From Pseudovibrio denitrificans JCM 12308 (GTDB taxonomy: Bacteria; Pseudomonadota; Alphaproteobacteria; Rhizobiales; Stappiaceae), in the NCBI RefSeq assembly GCF_001310815.1, contig NZ_BAZK01000005.1:1-64000 (forward strand): a stretch of 64,000 nt of DNA. The letters are read 5' to 3'. Each line of letters starts with the position of its first letter. Position 1 is the stretch's first letter. Below, one piece after another: positions 18,298-27,534 of this stretch. A program made the translations under genes and the position numbers. Below the pieces are notes generated by a model, which saw nothing but the letters and a program-made list of their open reading frames with translations, was not told where the DNA came from and did no database searches.

Positions 18298-19853
18298 TGG
18301 GTGCTGTCCTTTATGTTCCTTGCGATGCTGCGGCACTCGCTGTTGGTGCTGACCGGGTTGCCGATACACTTGCAGAAGAGCTGAGCGCGCGCGGTGTTGA
18401 CGCGCAGATTGTTCGCAATGGATCACGCGGTATGCATTGGCTGGAGCCGCTGGTTGAAGTTGAGACTGAGCGCGGCCGCATTGCTTACGGCCCGGTGACC
18501 CCGGCTGATATTGCTGGCCTGCTGGATGCGGGGCTTTTGGAAGGTGCTGACCATGCTTTGTGCCATGGCCTGACTGAAGAGATGCCATTTTTGAAGCGGC
18601 AGACGCGTCTGACCTTCTCCCGCTGTGGTATCACCGATCCGCTTTCTCTTGAGCATTACGAGGCGCATCACGGCTTCCTGGGTCTGAAGCGGGCGCTTGA
18701 GATGACGCCTGCTGAGATCGTGCAGGAAGTGACCGATAGTGGTCTGCGTGGTCGTGGTGGTGCGGGTTTCCCGACTGGTATCAAGTGGAACACCGTTCTG
18801 AAGGCGCAAGGCGATCAGAAGTACATCGTCTGTAATGCTGATGAAGGTGACAGTGGCACGTTCTCTGACCGGATGATCATGGAAGGCGATCCTTTCGTTT
18901 TGATCGAAGGGATGGCCATTGCCGGGATCGCTGTTGGGGCGACGAAGGGTTATATTTACACCCGCTCTGAGTATCCGCATGCAATTGCTATTTTGTATGA
19001 TGCGATCCAGATTGCGCGCAAGGCCGGTATTCTTGGGGCTTCTGTCATGGGCTCAGAACACGCTTTTGATATGGAAGTGCGTGAAGGGGCTGGTGCTTAT
19101 GTGTGTGGTGAAGAGACCTCACTGCTGAACAGCCTTGAAGGCAAACGCGGTATCGTGCGTGCTAAGCCTCCGCTTCCGGCGATTGAAGGCCTGTTTGGCA
19201 AGCCAACTGTGGTCAACAACGTGATGTCTCTGGCGTCCGTACCGATCATCATGGATCGGGGGGCGCGGTTCTATCGTGACTATGGTGTTGGGTACTCCCA
19301 CGGCACCATTCCTATTCAGCTGACCGGTAACATCAAGAACAGTGGTCTGTTCGAGACGGCCTTTGGTCTGACGCTGAATGAGCTGATCTATGATATCGGT
19401 GGAGGTACTTTGAGTGGCCGTCCGGTGAAGGCGGTTCAGGTTGGTGGGCCGCTTGGCGCTTACTTCCCGCCATCCTTGTTTGACACGATCTTTGATTATG
19501 AGGCTTTTGTTGAGCGCAATGGTATGATTGGCCATGCAGGGATCGTGGTGTTTGACGATACTGTCGATATGCTCAAGCAGGCTCGTTTTGCCATGGAGTT
19601 CTGCGCTATTGAGAGCTGCGGCAAGTGTACGCCATGCCGCATCGGTTCTGTGCGCGGTGTGGAGGTGCTGGACCGGATTGCCAGGGGTGATCAGCCAGAG
19701 CAGCAGATTGAGCTGCTGACCGACCTTTGCGACACGATGAAGATGGGCTCGCTGTGTGCTCTTGGCGGGTTCGCTCCTTATCCTGTGATGAGCTCTTTGA
19801 CGCATTTTCCGCAGGATTTTCATGTAAAGCCATTAACAGACGCCGCGGAGTGA
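18297..19853 (+). CDS. fdsB: NAD-dependent formate dehydrogenase beta subunit
   Basis: A 518-residue flavoprotein that reduces NAD+. An N-terminal thioredoxin-like domain (about 1-110) is followed by a NuoF-like core with the FMN and NADH glycine-rich sites GRGGAGFPTGIKW and GAGAYVCGEETSL, and a [4Fe-4S] site ESCGKCTPCRIG plus a later cysteine. Start overlaps the fdsG stop. The order fdsG-fdsB-fdsA matches the Cupriavidus and Rhodobacter type cluster. Intact, no frame problem. Confidence 0.93.
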   Translation: MGAVLYVPCDAAALAVGADRVADTLAEELSARGVDAQIVRNGSRGMHWLEPLVEVETERGRIAYGPVTPADIAGLLDAGLLEGADHALCHGLTEEMPFLKRQTRLTFSRCGITDPLSLEHYEAHHGFLGLKRALEMTPAEIVQEVTDSGLRGRGGAGFPTGIKWNTVLKAQGDQKYIVCNADEGDSGTFSDRMIMEGDPFVLIEGMAIAGIAVGATKGYIYTRSEYPHAIAILYDAIQIARKAGILGASVMGSEHAFDMEVREGAGAYVCGEETSLLNSLEGKRGIVRAKPPLPAIEGLFGKPTVVNNVMSLASVPIIMDRGARFYRDYGVGYSHGTIPIQLTGNIKNSGLFETAFGLTLNELIYDIGGGTLSGRPVKAVQVGGPLGAYFPPSLFDTIFDYEAFVERNGMIGHAGIVVFDDTVDMLKQARFAMEFCAIESCGKCTPCRIGSVRGVEVLDRIARGDQPEQQIELLTDLCDTMKMGSLCALGGFAPYPVMSSLTHFPQDFHVKPLTDAAE

Positions 19854-19857
19854 ACCC

Positions 19858-22728
19858 ATGACCCTGATTAAAGAAACAGATTACGGCACTCCTCAATCGA
19901 CTTCTGAAAAGAACGTCACAATCAACGTTGACGGCTTCGATGTCACTGTGCCTGAGGGAACCTCGGTGATGCGTGCTTCCATGGAAGCTGGCATTCAGGT
20001 TCCGAAGCTTTGTGCAACCGATATGGTTGATGCATTCGGTTCCTGCCGTCTGTGTTTGGTGGAGATTGAAGGCCGCCGTGGAACACCTGCCTCCTGTACC
20101 ACTCTGGTGGAAGAGGGGATGAAGGTTCGTACGCAGACGGATCGTCTGAAAGGTTTGCGTCGCGGTGTGATGGAGCTTTATATCTCTGACCACCCGCTGG
20201 ACTGCCTGACCTGCGCTGCCAATGGTGACTGCGAACTGCAGGACATGGCTGGTGCGGTTGGTTTGCGTGACGTGCGCTATGAGGCGGATTGCCAAAACCA
20301 CTTCAAGATGCGTGATGGCGGCGGTGAGGTGAATGCCTGCTGGAAGCCTAAGGATGAGAGCAATCCATACTTCACCTATGATCCAGCTAAGTGCATTGTT
20401 TGCTCACGCTGTGTACGTGCCTGTGAAGAGGTGCAGGGCACTTTTGCGCTGACCATCACCGGGCGTGGTTTTGACTCCCGCGTGACTGCGGGCATGTCTG
20501 AAAGCTTTCTGGATTCTGAATGTGTGTCTTGCGGTGCCTGTGTGCAGGCCTGTCCGACAGGGACGCTTCAGGAGAAGTCCGTGATCGATATCGGTCAGCC
20601 GGAACGCTCTGTTGTGACGACCTGTGCGTATTGTGGTGTCGGGTGCTCGTTCAAAGCGGAGATGCGCGGCGATGAGCTGGTGCGTATGGTGCCGTACAAA
20701 GACGGTAAAGCGAACCGAGGTCATTCCTGTGTGAAGGGTCGCTTTGCCTACGGGTATGCCGCCCACCAGGACCGTATTTTGAATCCGATGGTTCGTGACA
20801 GCATTGATCAGCCTTGGCGGGAAGTTTCCTGGGATGAGGCGCTGAGCTTTGCGGCGACCAAGATGAAGGGCATTCAGCAGCAGTACGGCAAAGAAGCTGT
20901 TGGGGTGATCACGTCTTCCCGCTGTACCAATGAAGAGACGTACCTGGTTCAGAAGCTGACCCGTGCGGTGTTTGAGAACAACAACACAGACACCTGCGCA
21001 CGTGTCTGTCACTCTCCAACCGGTTATGGTTTGGGGCAGACCTTCGGTACATCTGCGGGAACGCAGGATTTTGACAGTGTTGAGCATTCTGATGTGGTGA
21101 TGGTGATCGGGGCGAACCCGACCGACGGACACCCGGTGTTTGGCTCTCGCCTGAAGAAGCGTTTGCGTCAGGGCGCCAAGCTGATCGTCATTGATCCGCG
21201 GCGGACTGATCTGGTGAAGTCTCCGCATATCAAAGCCTCGCACCATCTGGCACTGCGTCCGGGCACAAACGTTGCCATTGTGACAGCATTGGCGCATGTG
21301 ATTGTGACTGAGGGCCTGTTTGATGAAGCCTTTATCCAAGAGCGTTGTGAGTGGGATGAATTCCAGGATTATGTCGAGTTTGTCTCTGACCCTGCCAACA
21401 GTCCAGAAGCGGTTGAGCTGCTGACCGGCGTTCCTGCTGAGGAAGTGCGCGGCGCGGCACGGCTTTATGCGCGTGGTGGTAATGGTGCGATCTATTACGG
21501 TCTTGGTGTGACGGAACACAGTCAGGGTTCCACCACTGTGATCGGCATTGCCAACCTTGCGATGCTGACTGGTAACATTGGTAAGAAGGGCGTTGGTGTT
21601 AACCCACTGCGTGGTCAGAACAACGTGCAGGGGTCCTGTGACATGGGATCCTTCCCGCACGAACTGCCGGGTTATCGCCATGTGAAGAATGCCGATGTTC
21701 GCGATATCTATGAAAAGCAGTGGGGCGTGACCATCTCCGACGAACCGGGCCTGCGTATTCCGAATATGCTGGATGCGGCGGTTGAGGGCACGTTCAAGGG
21801 CCTTTACGTGCAGGGGGAAGATATCCTGCAGTCGGATCCGGACACCAAGCATGTTGCGGCTGGTCTTGCGGCTATGGAGTGCGTGATTGTTCATGACCTG
21901 TTTTTGAATGAGACCGCGAACTATGCGCATGTGTTCCTGCCGGGTTCCACTTTCCTTGAGAAGGATGGCACGTTCACAAATGCTGAGCGCCGGATCAACC
22001 GGGTGCGTAAGGTGATGGCACCGCGCAATGGCTATGCTGACTGGGAAGTTACGCAGCTGCTGGCCAATGCCATGGGTGCGAACTGGACCTACACTCATCC
22101 TTCACAGATTATGGAAGAGATTGCGGCGACCACTCCAAGCTTTGCCAATGTGACCTATGATCTTCTTGAAGAGAAGGGATCTGTTCAGTGGCCGTGTAAC
22201 GAAGCGAAGCCGGAAGGCACGCCAACGATGCACCTTGATGGGTTTGTTCGTGGTAAGGGCCGTTTCATTCGTACCGATTATGTGGCGACAGATGAGCGAA
22301 CCGGACCTCGTTTCCCGCTTCTGTTGACCACTGGTCGTATCCTGAGCCAGTACAATGTGGGTGCACAGACACGGCGTACGGACAACGTGGTTTGGCATGA
22401 GGAGGATCTGCTTGAGATCCATCCACACGATGCTGAACTGCGCGGTATTAAGGATGGGGACTGGATCAAGCTTATGAGCCGTTCCGGTGAAACCAGCTTG
22501 CGGGCGAATGTGACGGATCGTGTGTCGACGGGTGTTGTTTACACCACGTTCCACCATCCAACGACACAGGCCAACGTGGTGACCACCGATTACTCTGACT
22601 GGGCTACCAACTGTCCAGAGTACAAGGTGACAGCGGTTCAGGTTTCTCTTTCTAACGGTCAGACAGACTGGCAGGAAGAGTATCAGGAGCATGCCGCGCG
22701 TTCACGGCGGATTGAGGCTGCTGAATAA
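19858..22728 (+). CDS. fdsA: NAD-dependent formate dehydrogenase alpha subunit (Mo-bisMGD)
   Basis: A 956-residue catalytic subunit that oxidises formate to CO2. Domains in order: N-terminal [2Fe-2S] ferredoxin (CATDMVDAFGSCRLCLVE), the NuoG-like His/Cys cluster (DHPLDCLTCAANGDCELQD), two [4Fe-4S] sites (CIVCSRCVRACEE and CVSCGACVQACPTG), a further [4Fe-4S] site (CAYCGVGCSF), and the molybdopterin oxidoreductase domain. The Mo ligand is Cys384 in CARVCHSPTGYGL, so this is a cysteine, not a selenocysteine, enzyme. Begins four bases after fdsB. Cytoplasmic, no twin-arginine signal. Supplies NADH from formate. Confidence 0.95.
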   Translation: MTLIKETDYGTPQSTSEKNVTINVDGFDVTVPEGTSVMRASMEAGIQVPKLCATDMVDAFGSCRLCLVEIEGRRGTPASCTTLVEEGMKVRTQTDRLKGLRRGVMELYISDHPLDCLTCAANGDCELQDMAGAVGLRDVRYEADCQNHFKMRDGGGEVNACWKPKDESNPYFTYDPAKCIVCSRCVRACEEVQGTFALTITGRGFDSRVTAGMSESFLDSECVSCGACVQACPTGTLQEKSVIDIGQPERSVVTTCAYCGVGCSFKAEMRGDELVRMVPYKDGKANRGHSCVKGRFAYGYAAHQDRILNPMVRDSIDQPWREVSWDEALSFAATKMKGIQQQYGKEAVGVITSSRCTNEETYLVQKLTRAVFENNNTDTCARVCHSPTGYGLGQTFGTSAGTQDFDSVEHSDVVMVIGANPTDGHPVFGSRLKKRLRQGAKLIVIDPRRTDLVKSPHIKASHHLALRPGTNVAIVTALAHVIVTEGLFDEAFIQERCEWDEFQDYVEFVSDPANSPEAVELLTGVPAEEVRGAARLYARGGNGAIYYGLGVTEHSQGSTTVIGIANLAMLTGNIGKKGVGVNPLRGQNNVQGSCDMGSFPHELPGYRHVKNADVRDIYEKQWGVTISDEPGLRIPNMLDAAVEGTFKGLYVQGEDILQSDPDTKHVAAGLAAMECVIVHDLFLNETANYAHVFLPGSTFLEKDGTFTNAERRINRVRKVMAPRNGYADWEVTQLLANAMGANWTYTHPSQIMEEIAATTPSFANVTYDLLEEKGSVQWPCNEAKPEGTPTMHLDGFVRGKGRFIRTDYVATDERTGPRFPLLLTTGRILSQYNVGAQTRRTDNVVWHEEDLLEIHPHDAELRGIKDGDWIKLMSRSGETSLRANVTDRVSTGVVYTTFHHPTTQANVVTTDYSDWATNCPEYKVTAVQVSLSNGQTDWQEEYQEHAARSRRIEAAE

Positions 22729-22828
22729 ACGGGCCGACGCTGGGCTGTATGGGTGTTGGTGAATTATCTGGCGCTTATGCAGTCCATGCTCATGGGAACA
22801 AAGATTTAAAAGGGAGGAGAGCTGGAGC

Positions 22829-23047
22829 ATGGCGCCGGAAAAGCTCACCTACATGGCAAACCAGATCGCAAGCTTCTTCAAGCACAAGCCGCATGATGAA
22901 GCCGTTGAGGGCATTGCCAATCACATCAATGATTTCTGGGAGCCGCGGATGCGGTTGCAGCTGTTTGATATTGTGAAGGATGGCGGAGAGGGGCTCAATC
23001 CGCTGGTGGTTGAAGCCGAACCGTCCATTCGCAGGCCTGCGCAGTAA
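22829..23047 (+). CDS. fdsD: NAD-dependent formate dehydrogenase delta subunit
   Basis: A 72-residue protein of the FdsD family (MANQIASFFKHKPHDEAVEGIANHINDFWEPRMR), found at the end of fds operons. A GGGAGGAGAG site precedes the start. There are 100 bases between fdsA and this gene, and the chaperone gene fdsC, which usually lies here, is absent. The exact role of FdsD is not settled. Confidence 0.88.
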   Translation: MAPEKLTYMANQIASFFKHKPHDEAVEGIANHINDFWEPRMRLQLFDIVKDGGEGLNPLVVEAEPSIRRPAQ

Positions 23048-23069
23048 GCTATTGGGTTTCTTAGAATTA

Positions 23070-23115
23070 AGCGCTGCATGCTGCCGAATATTTCCGAGCG
23101 CGTGCAGCGCTTTTT
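23070..23115 (+). terminator. Terminator after the fds operon
   Basis: Stem AGCGCTGCA (23070-23078) and TGCAGCGCT (23103-23111) with a 24-base loop, followed by T5. It ends seven bases before the stop of the convergent enoyl-CoA hydratase gene. Confidence 0.8.
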
Positions 23116-23121
23116 GTTTGC

Positions 23122-23919
23122 TTACTTCATCTTCGCCATGAAGGCGTGCACGGCTTCCAGATGCTCTGGTTCATTGTGGCTCATGCCCTGGAAACAGGCG
23201 GAGAGATCGAGGAAGTCTTTGAGCTCGGTGCGCTGGGCCATCTTCAGGAGGCGCTTGGTAAGGCGGGTGGCCTTTGGTGGCTGAGAAGCGAACTGCATAG
23301 CCATTTTGTTAGCCTCATTCATCAGTTCTTCCGCCTCATAGACATCCAACACGAGGCCATATTCTTTGGCTTGCTCGGCATTGATGACACGGCCTGACAG
23401 AGTGAGTTCAGCTGCGCGCTGGTAGCCGATCAGACGCTGCATGAACCATGCGCCGCCGTCACCTGGAATGATACCCAGATTAAGGAAGGTTTCGCCGAAC
23501 TTTGCTTTGGTTGAGGCCAAGCGAATGTCGCACATGTTGGCAAGATCAAAGCCAGCGCCGATGGCAGGGCCGTTGACGGCTGCGATGATGGGCACTTCCA
23601 CATTTTGCAGGGCGAGCGGAATGCGCTGGATGCCACGACGGTAGTGATTTTCAACCTCAGCAACATTGCCAGCAAAGTCGCCGCCGCGCTCGGCCATGTC
23701 TTTGATGTTGCCACCGGAAGAGAAGGCAGAGCCTGCTCCGGTGAGGAGGAGGACAGAGACCTCGGGGCAGGTGTTCACCCATTCCGCAGTTGCAACAATG
23801 TCGTCGATGAGGGCAGATCCCGTCAGCGCGTTGCGCAGGTCGTGACGGTTCATGGTCAATGTCGCGACGCGGTTTTCAAGCGTCAGAGTTGCATCGGTGA
23901 GACTTGGCAGATCTGTCAT
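23122..23919 (-). CDS. Enoyl-CoA hydratase/isomerase family protein
   Basis: A 265-residue crotonase-fold enzyme. The oxyanion-hole regions are visible as SSGGNIKDMAERGG and AAVNGPAIGAGFDLANMCDIRLAS, and the active-site stretch as FLNLGIIPGDGGAWFMQRLIG. GGAGGGG precedes the start at 23919. It follows the carbon-nitrogen hydrolase and RpiR genes on the same strand and may belong with them in a catabolic pathway for an unknown carboxylic acid or amide. The family is too broad to name a substrate. Confidence 0.85.
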   Translation of the reverse strand: MTDLPSLTDATLTLENRVATLTMNRHDLRNALTGSALIDDIVATAEWVNTCPEVSVLLLTGAGSAFSSGGNIKDMAERGGDFAGNVAEVENHYRRGIQRIPLALQNVEVPIIAAVNGPAIGAGFDLANMCDIRLASTKAKFGETFLNLGIIPGDGGAWFMQRLIGYQRAAELTLSGRVINAEQAKEYGLVLDVYEAEELMNEANKMAMQFASQPPKATRLTKRLLKMAQRTELKDFLDLSACFQGMSHNEPEHLEAVHAFMAKMK

Positions 23920-24058
23920 AATGTGTTTCCCCTCCAGAAAAATGCGGTGCTGCGAGCCTTTGAATGCGATTTCCAATCAACTGAAATTCAAAGGAAATCG
24001 CTGTGCTTCGCATTCTTGCGGGTGATACTAGAGGGAAAACTTGCGGGAGCAGAGATAG

Positions 24059-24910
24059 CTATTGGTTGAGGAGCTCAGGTTCCTGATGCTGCAACCCGGC
24101 GTAGTCCTTCAGCAGGTCTTTGCGGAAAGTGTAATCTTCGCGCACCTGATCCAGCGTTGCTGTGTCCAGCTCGATGCTTGCAAAATGCTCGTCTGTCTGC
24201 GGGAAGGAGACACGTGGTGTGTTCTCGTCTGTCCATGGTGGGCAGAACGTGGAGTTGCCAAAGTTCTCACCAGCGCGGTTGAGGCTGAGGAAGAAGATTT
24301 GGCTTTCCAGAGCTCTGGTGACCACAAAATCGTGCCAGCTGAAGAAACTTTCATCGCGGGCATAGGCGCCGCTGTGCAGGATCAGGTCTACACCATGCTG
24401 CAGAGCCAGTGTGCGGCTCAGCTCAGGAATGCGGATGTCGTAGCAGATGATTGGCGCGACTTTCACACCCTTTACGGAGAAAGAGAAGAGGTGATCACCT
24501 TTCTCGAAATACTCTTTTTCCATGGAGGCGCCATACTGGCAGATGTGGAGCTTGTCGTAATTCCCGATCACAGAGCCATCTGATCCAACCGCAACCTGAG
24601 AGATTTTGAAGTGATCCTCTGCCTTGCGCGGCATGCCAAAGACGATGGTGGTGTTGTGTTCTTTTGCCAGCGCACCGAATGCTTTGACGGATGGACCGTT
24701 CAGATCTTCCGCCAATGCGCTGAGTTCGGCAAAGGCTGCTCTGGAGTAGTCGACGGTGGAAAGCTCAGGCAAAACAACCAGATCATGCGGCTTTGCGGTG
24801 AGTTGCTGATGCAACTTGGCGGTCACGATACGCAGATGCGCATCTCTTTCCTCTGCTGTTGTCATCGCAGGGATGTTGATCTGTCCGGCAAGGAGACTGA
24901 GCTTTGTCAT
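24059..24910 (-). CDS. Carbon-nitrogen hydrolase (nitrilase superfamily)
   Basis: A 283-residue protein with the catalytic Glu-Lys-Cys triad: E in VVLPELSTVDYS, K in NYDKLHICQYG, and C in PIICYDIRIPELSR. The DIRIPEL context is typical of amidase-type members rather than true nitrilases. Cytoplasmic, no signal peptide. It lies 24 bases after the RpiR regulator and 139 bases before the enoyl-CoA hydratase. Likely hydrolyses an amide or carbamoyl compound brought in by the divergent TRAP system; that link is inference. Confidence 0.87.
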   Translation of the reverse strand: MTKLSLLAGQINIPAMTTAEERDAHLRIVTAKLHQQLTAKPHDLVVLPELSTVDYSRAAFAELSALAEDLNGPSVKAFGALAKEHNTTIVFGMPRKAEDHFKISQVAVGSDGSVIGNYDKLHICQYGASMEKEYFEKGDHLFSFSVKGVKVAPIICYDIRIPELSRTLALQHGVDLILHSGAYARDESFFSWHDFVVTRALESQIFFLSLNRAGENFGNSTFCPPWTDENTPRVSFPQTDEHFASIELDTATLDQVREDYTFRKDLLKDYAGLQHQEPELLNQ

Positions 24911-24934
24911 ATAGTATTCCGAGTTCTTATTGGC

Positions 24935-25813
24935 TTATTGGTCTGGCCAGTATTCGCCGAGTTCATTACGGCAGCGTTCCAGCCTTGTGATGTTGTCGAT
25001 GACGACCTGTCCGCTGTCTGCCACCAGAAAGCCGAGGATCATTTCAAGCAGGGCTGCCGTTGCAACGTAGCTTTCAAAGAAATGCGGGCTTTGGACTGGT
25101 GTGAGCAGGAGGTCGGTTGAATAAGTGGCAAGTGGTGAAGTACGGGTATCGGTAATCCCGATGACCTTTGCGCCCACTTCATAGGCTCGCTTTGCGACCA
25201 GCACGGTGTCGGCTGCGCACGGGTTCAGGGAGATTGCAACGACCACGTCGTCGGCGTTGATGTACTCAACCTGATCCGCGATCTCGCCGTTTCTGCGATT
25301 GATAAGGCGCCAGTTGCGAAAGCACATGGAGGCGACGTAATGGAGGTAGTTCGCCAGTGAATGAGAGGCGTGCATGCCCACGACAACTACGTTTCGCGCG
25401 GTTGCCAGCGAAGAAATAATCTGTTGCAGGTGGTTGCGATCGATGGTGTCGAAGAGGTGTTTCAGGTTGCCGATGGCAGCGCTTTTGAAGCTTTGTAGTG
25501 AGGCTTCAATGTCGGAGGTGCCGTGTGTGGCCTGAAGTTCACCTGCGCGAGACGGGTAGTTGGAGGAGAAATCCTCAAACCCGCCGCGATAGACATCGCG
25601 CATCGCGTTGTAGGTGTCGAACTCCAATGACTTTGCGAGCCGGTTCATTGTTGGAGGAGGGACTTCCGCACGGGCTGCGACCTGACGCATGGAGAGTGTT
25701 GCAACGTCACTTGGATACTCCAGCACATAAGCCGCGCTCTTCTTGAGCTGCTTGCTTAAGTTCGGATAGGCCTTCGTGAGTTGATCGATCGTCTCCTGAT
25801 AGCTTTTCGTCAT
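24935..25813 (-). CDS. MurR/RpiR-family transcriptional regulator
   Basis: A 292-residue regulator with an N-terminal helix-turn-helix (SDVATLSMRQVAARAEVPPPTMNRLAKSLEF) and a C-terminal SIS domain (NVVVVGMHASHSLANYLHYV and DVVVAISLNPCAADTVLVAKRA) that senses phosphosugars or related acids. GGAGGGG precedes the start at 25813. It is divergent from the TRAP genes and first in the minus-strand trio, so it probably controls both directions. Confidence 0.88.
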   Translation of the reverse strand: MTKSYQETIDQLTKAYPNLSKQLKKSAAYVLEYPSDVATLSMRQVAARAEVPPPTMNRLAKSLEFDTYNAMRDVYRGGFEDFSSNYPSRAGELQATHGTSDIEASLQSFKSAAIGNLKHLFDTIDRNHLQQIISSLATARNVVVVGMHASHSLANYLHYVASMCFRNWRLINRRNGEIADQVEYINADDVVVAISLNPCAADTVLVAKRAYEVGAKVIGITDTRTSPLATYSTDLLLTPVQSPHFFESYVATAALLEMILGFLVADSGQVVIDNITRLERCRNELGEYWPDQ

Positions 25814-26418
25814 AGTTTCCCCTCCCAAACGAATCATTGTTTCAAAAATTTCGACCCAAATGGATCAAATGTATCAGCCGCTCTGAATTATCGTTTTTTG
25901 TGTGGAGCGCTTCTGCGATTGCGATGTTCCTCTCGATTTTGAACCGATATAAATTTGATATATCAGTGTCTTTTTTTCATGCAGAAAATTGCTGCTGCCA
26001 TTTGGTTTGCCTAAAACCCTATAATTTGAAGAGCTTTCCGCCCAAAATTTCTTCAAATTCAGTAGATATGACTAGTTCATAAGGTGACAAATGGTCAATA
26101 GTGAAAAAAATATGGATCATTTGAATTATATCTAGTATGTTTCCCGAGTTAGTAAAAGTATGCATGCGAAACGCACTGCGCTTTATTGCCAGTTCTTCGC
26201 ATCTATTCGGGCAAAAGGGGACAAGCACTTACGAGGACATCACTCATCAAGAACAATGAAAGATGTTTTCGATCGCGGCCCCTGAGCTGTAGCAATCTAA
26301 AAAATCTTAAGCGACCCGGTCCGGTGCAAATCGTCGTGTCGTGAGAGGCGTAATCGGCCATCCGGGAGCCAATGATAAGCAATAGATGCATATCTGGATG
26401 GTTATTAGGGAGACAAGA
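25814..26418. promoter_or_regulatory. AT-rich divergent promoter region, RpiR / TRAP
   Basis: A 605-base AT-rich region between the RpiR regulator and dctP. It holds a perfect dyad GATATA-N7-TATATC at 25946-25964, a candidate operator. No convincing gene is present; short frames on both strands have no protein-like composition. Confidence 0.5.
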
Positions 26419-27453
26419 ATGAACAAACCTAGCCTTAAATCTGTATCAAAGGGTTTCCGTCGCGTTCTGAGCGTAGGTGCAGCAAGCGCAGTTGCTTTGA
26501 CACTGGCTTCTTCAGTTTACGCAGCTGACCTGCGTTTGAAAATTGCTGGTACGGTTCCTGTCGATCACGAAGGCACCAAAATGCTGAAGCAGATCGAGAA
26601 GGAAATTGAGGCTGCAGATGTTGGACTGAAAGTTTCTGTCTTCCCTGCAAGCCAGCTCGGTTCCGGTGAGTCTCTGGTTGAAGATACCATCCGCGGTAAC
26701 GTGGACTTTGTGATGGCGTTCATCTACTCCCACAAAGACCCAGTGCTCGACATCATGTCCATGCCTTACCTGTTCACCAGCTGGGACGATCTGGAAAACG
26801 TGATGTTGAACCCAGAGTCCGAGTACAACAAGATCATCAACGAGCGTCTTGAAAAACTCGGCCTGAAGCTGTTCAACCACAACCCAGAAGGTTTTGTTGG
26901 CGTTGTTGCGAACAAGAAGCCTGAAGACTACGCTGGCTTTGGCGACAAAGGCATGAACATCCGCGTTTGGTCTTCTGCTGTTGTTAAAGACATGGCTGAA
27001 ACACTGGGCTACAACACCACCACCATGGCTTGGGGTGACATGTTCCCAGCGATGCAGTCCGGTATTGTTGACGGTACATTGTGCTGCACCAAGCAGGCTG
27101 CTTACACCATCTTCGCAAAATCCAACGTTGGTAAGTACTTCGTAGAGTACAACGCGATCTCTGAAATCAACTCTTTCTACGGTTCCATGAAAACCTGGAA
27201 CAAGATGAACGACGAGCAGAAAGCTGTTGTGAAAGCTGCGTTTGACAAAGCTTCCAAGCAGTACTTCCAGTTCAACAAAGAGAACGATGCGAACTTCAAG
27301 CAGAAACTCGTAGAGTCCGGTTATGAAATCCTGAGCTTCACCCCAGAACAGGAACAGGCTCTGGCTGAGCGTGTTCGTGAGCAGGTTTGGCCTGCAATGG
27401 CTGAAGTTGTTGGTCAGGAAACCATTGACCGTCTGAAGAAAGACTTCAAATAA
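26419..27453 (+). CDS. TRAP transporter substrate-binding protein, DctP family
   Basis: A 344-residue periplasmic solute receptor. Signal peptide at about residues 1-34 (SVGAASAVALTLASSVYA). DctP-family features are the N-terminal KIAGTVPVDHEGTK strand, FPASQLGSGESLVEDTIRG, and the ligand-binding arginine region GMNIRVWSSAVVKDMAETLGYN with WGDMFPAMQSGIVDGT. The start at 26419 has AGGGAGA in front. First gene of dctPQM, with a terminator-like hairpin between it and dctQ that would give more receptor than permease. Binds an organic acid, identity unknown. Confidence 0.92.
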   Translation: MNKPSLKSVSKGFRRVLSVGAASAVALTLASSVYAADLRLKIAGTVPVDHEGTKMLKQIEKEIEAADVGLKVSVFPASQLGSGESLVEDTIRGNVDFVMAFIYSHKDPVLDIMSMPYLFTSWDDLENVMLNPESEYNKIINERLEKLGLKLFNHNPEGFVGVVANKKPEDYAGFGDKGMNIRVWSSAVVKDMAETLGYNTTTMAWGDMFPAMQSGIVDGTLCCTKQAAYTIFAKSNVGKYFVEYNAISEINSFYGSMKTWNKMNDEQKAVVKAAFDKASKQYFQFNKENDANFKQKLVESGYEILSFTPEQEQALAERVREQVWPAMAEVVGQETIDRLKKDFK

Positions 27454-27467
27454 GCCCTTCTCTTCGA

Positions 27468-27496
27468 GGCCGACGCATACCCTGCGTCGGCCTTTT
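27468..27496 (+). terminator. Hairpin between dctP and dctQ
   Basis: Stem GGCCGACGCA (27468-27477), loop of five, stem TGCGTCGGCC (27483-27492) and T4. Within a TRAP operon such a hairpin probably acts as a partial terminator or mRNA stabiliser that raises receptor levels over the membrane subunits. Confidence 0.88.
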
Positions 27497-27534
27497 CTAT
27501 GAGTTTTTTGTTTTTATAACGAAGGGCATATCAG

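Noticed and set aside
20998..21012. Selenocysteine at the formate dehydrogenase active site
   Set aside because: The codon at 21007-21009 is TGT (Cys384), not TGA; no SECIS needed.
20404..22098. 564-codon minus-strand frame inside fdsA
   Set aside because: Shadow of a strongly biased coding strand; no family features, while fdsA is complete on the other strand.
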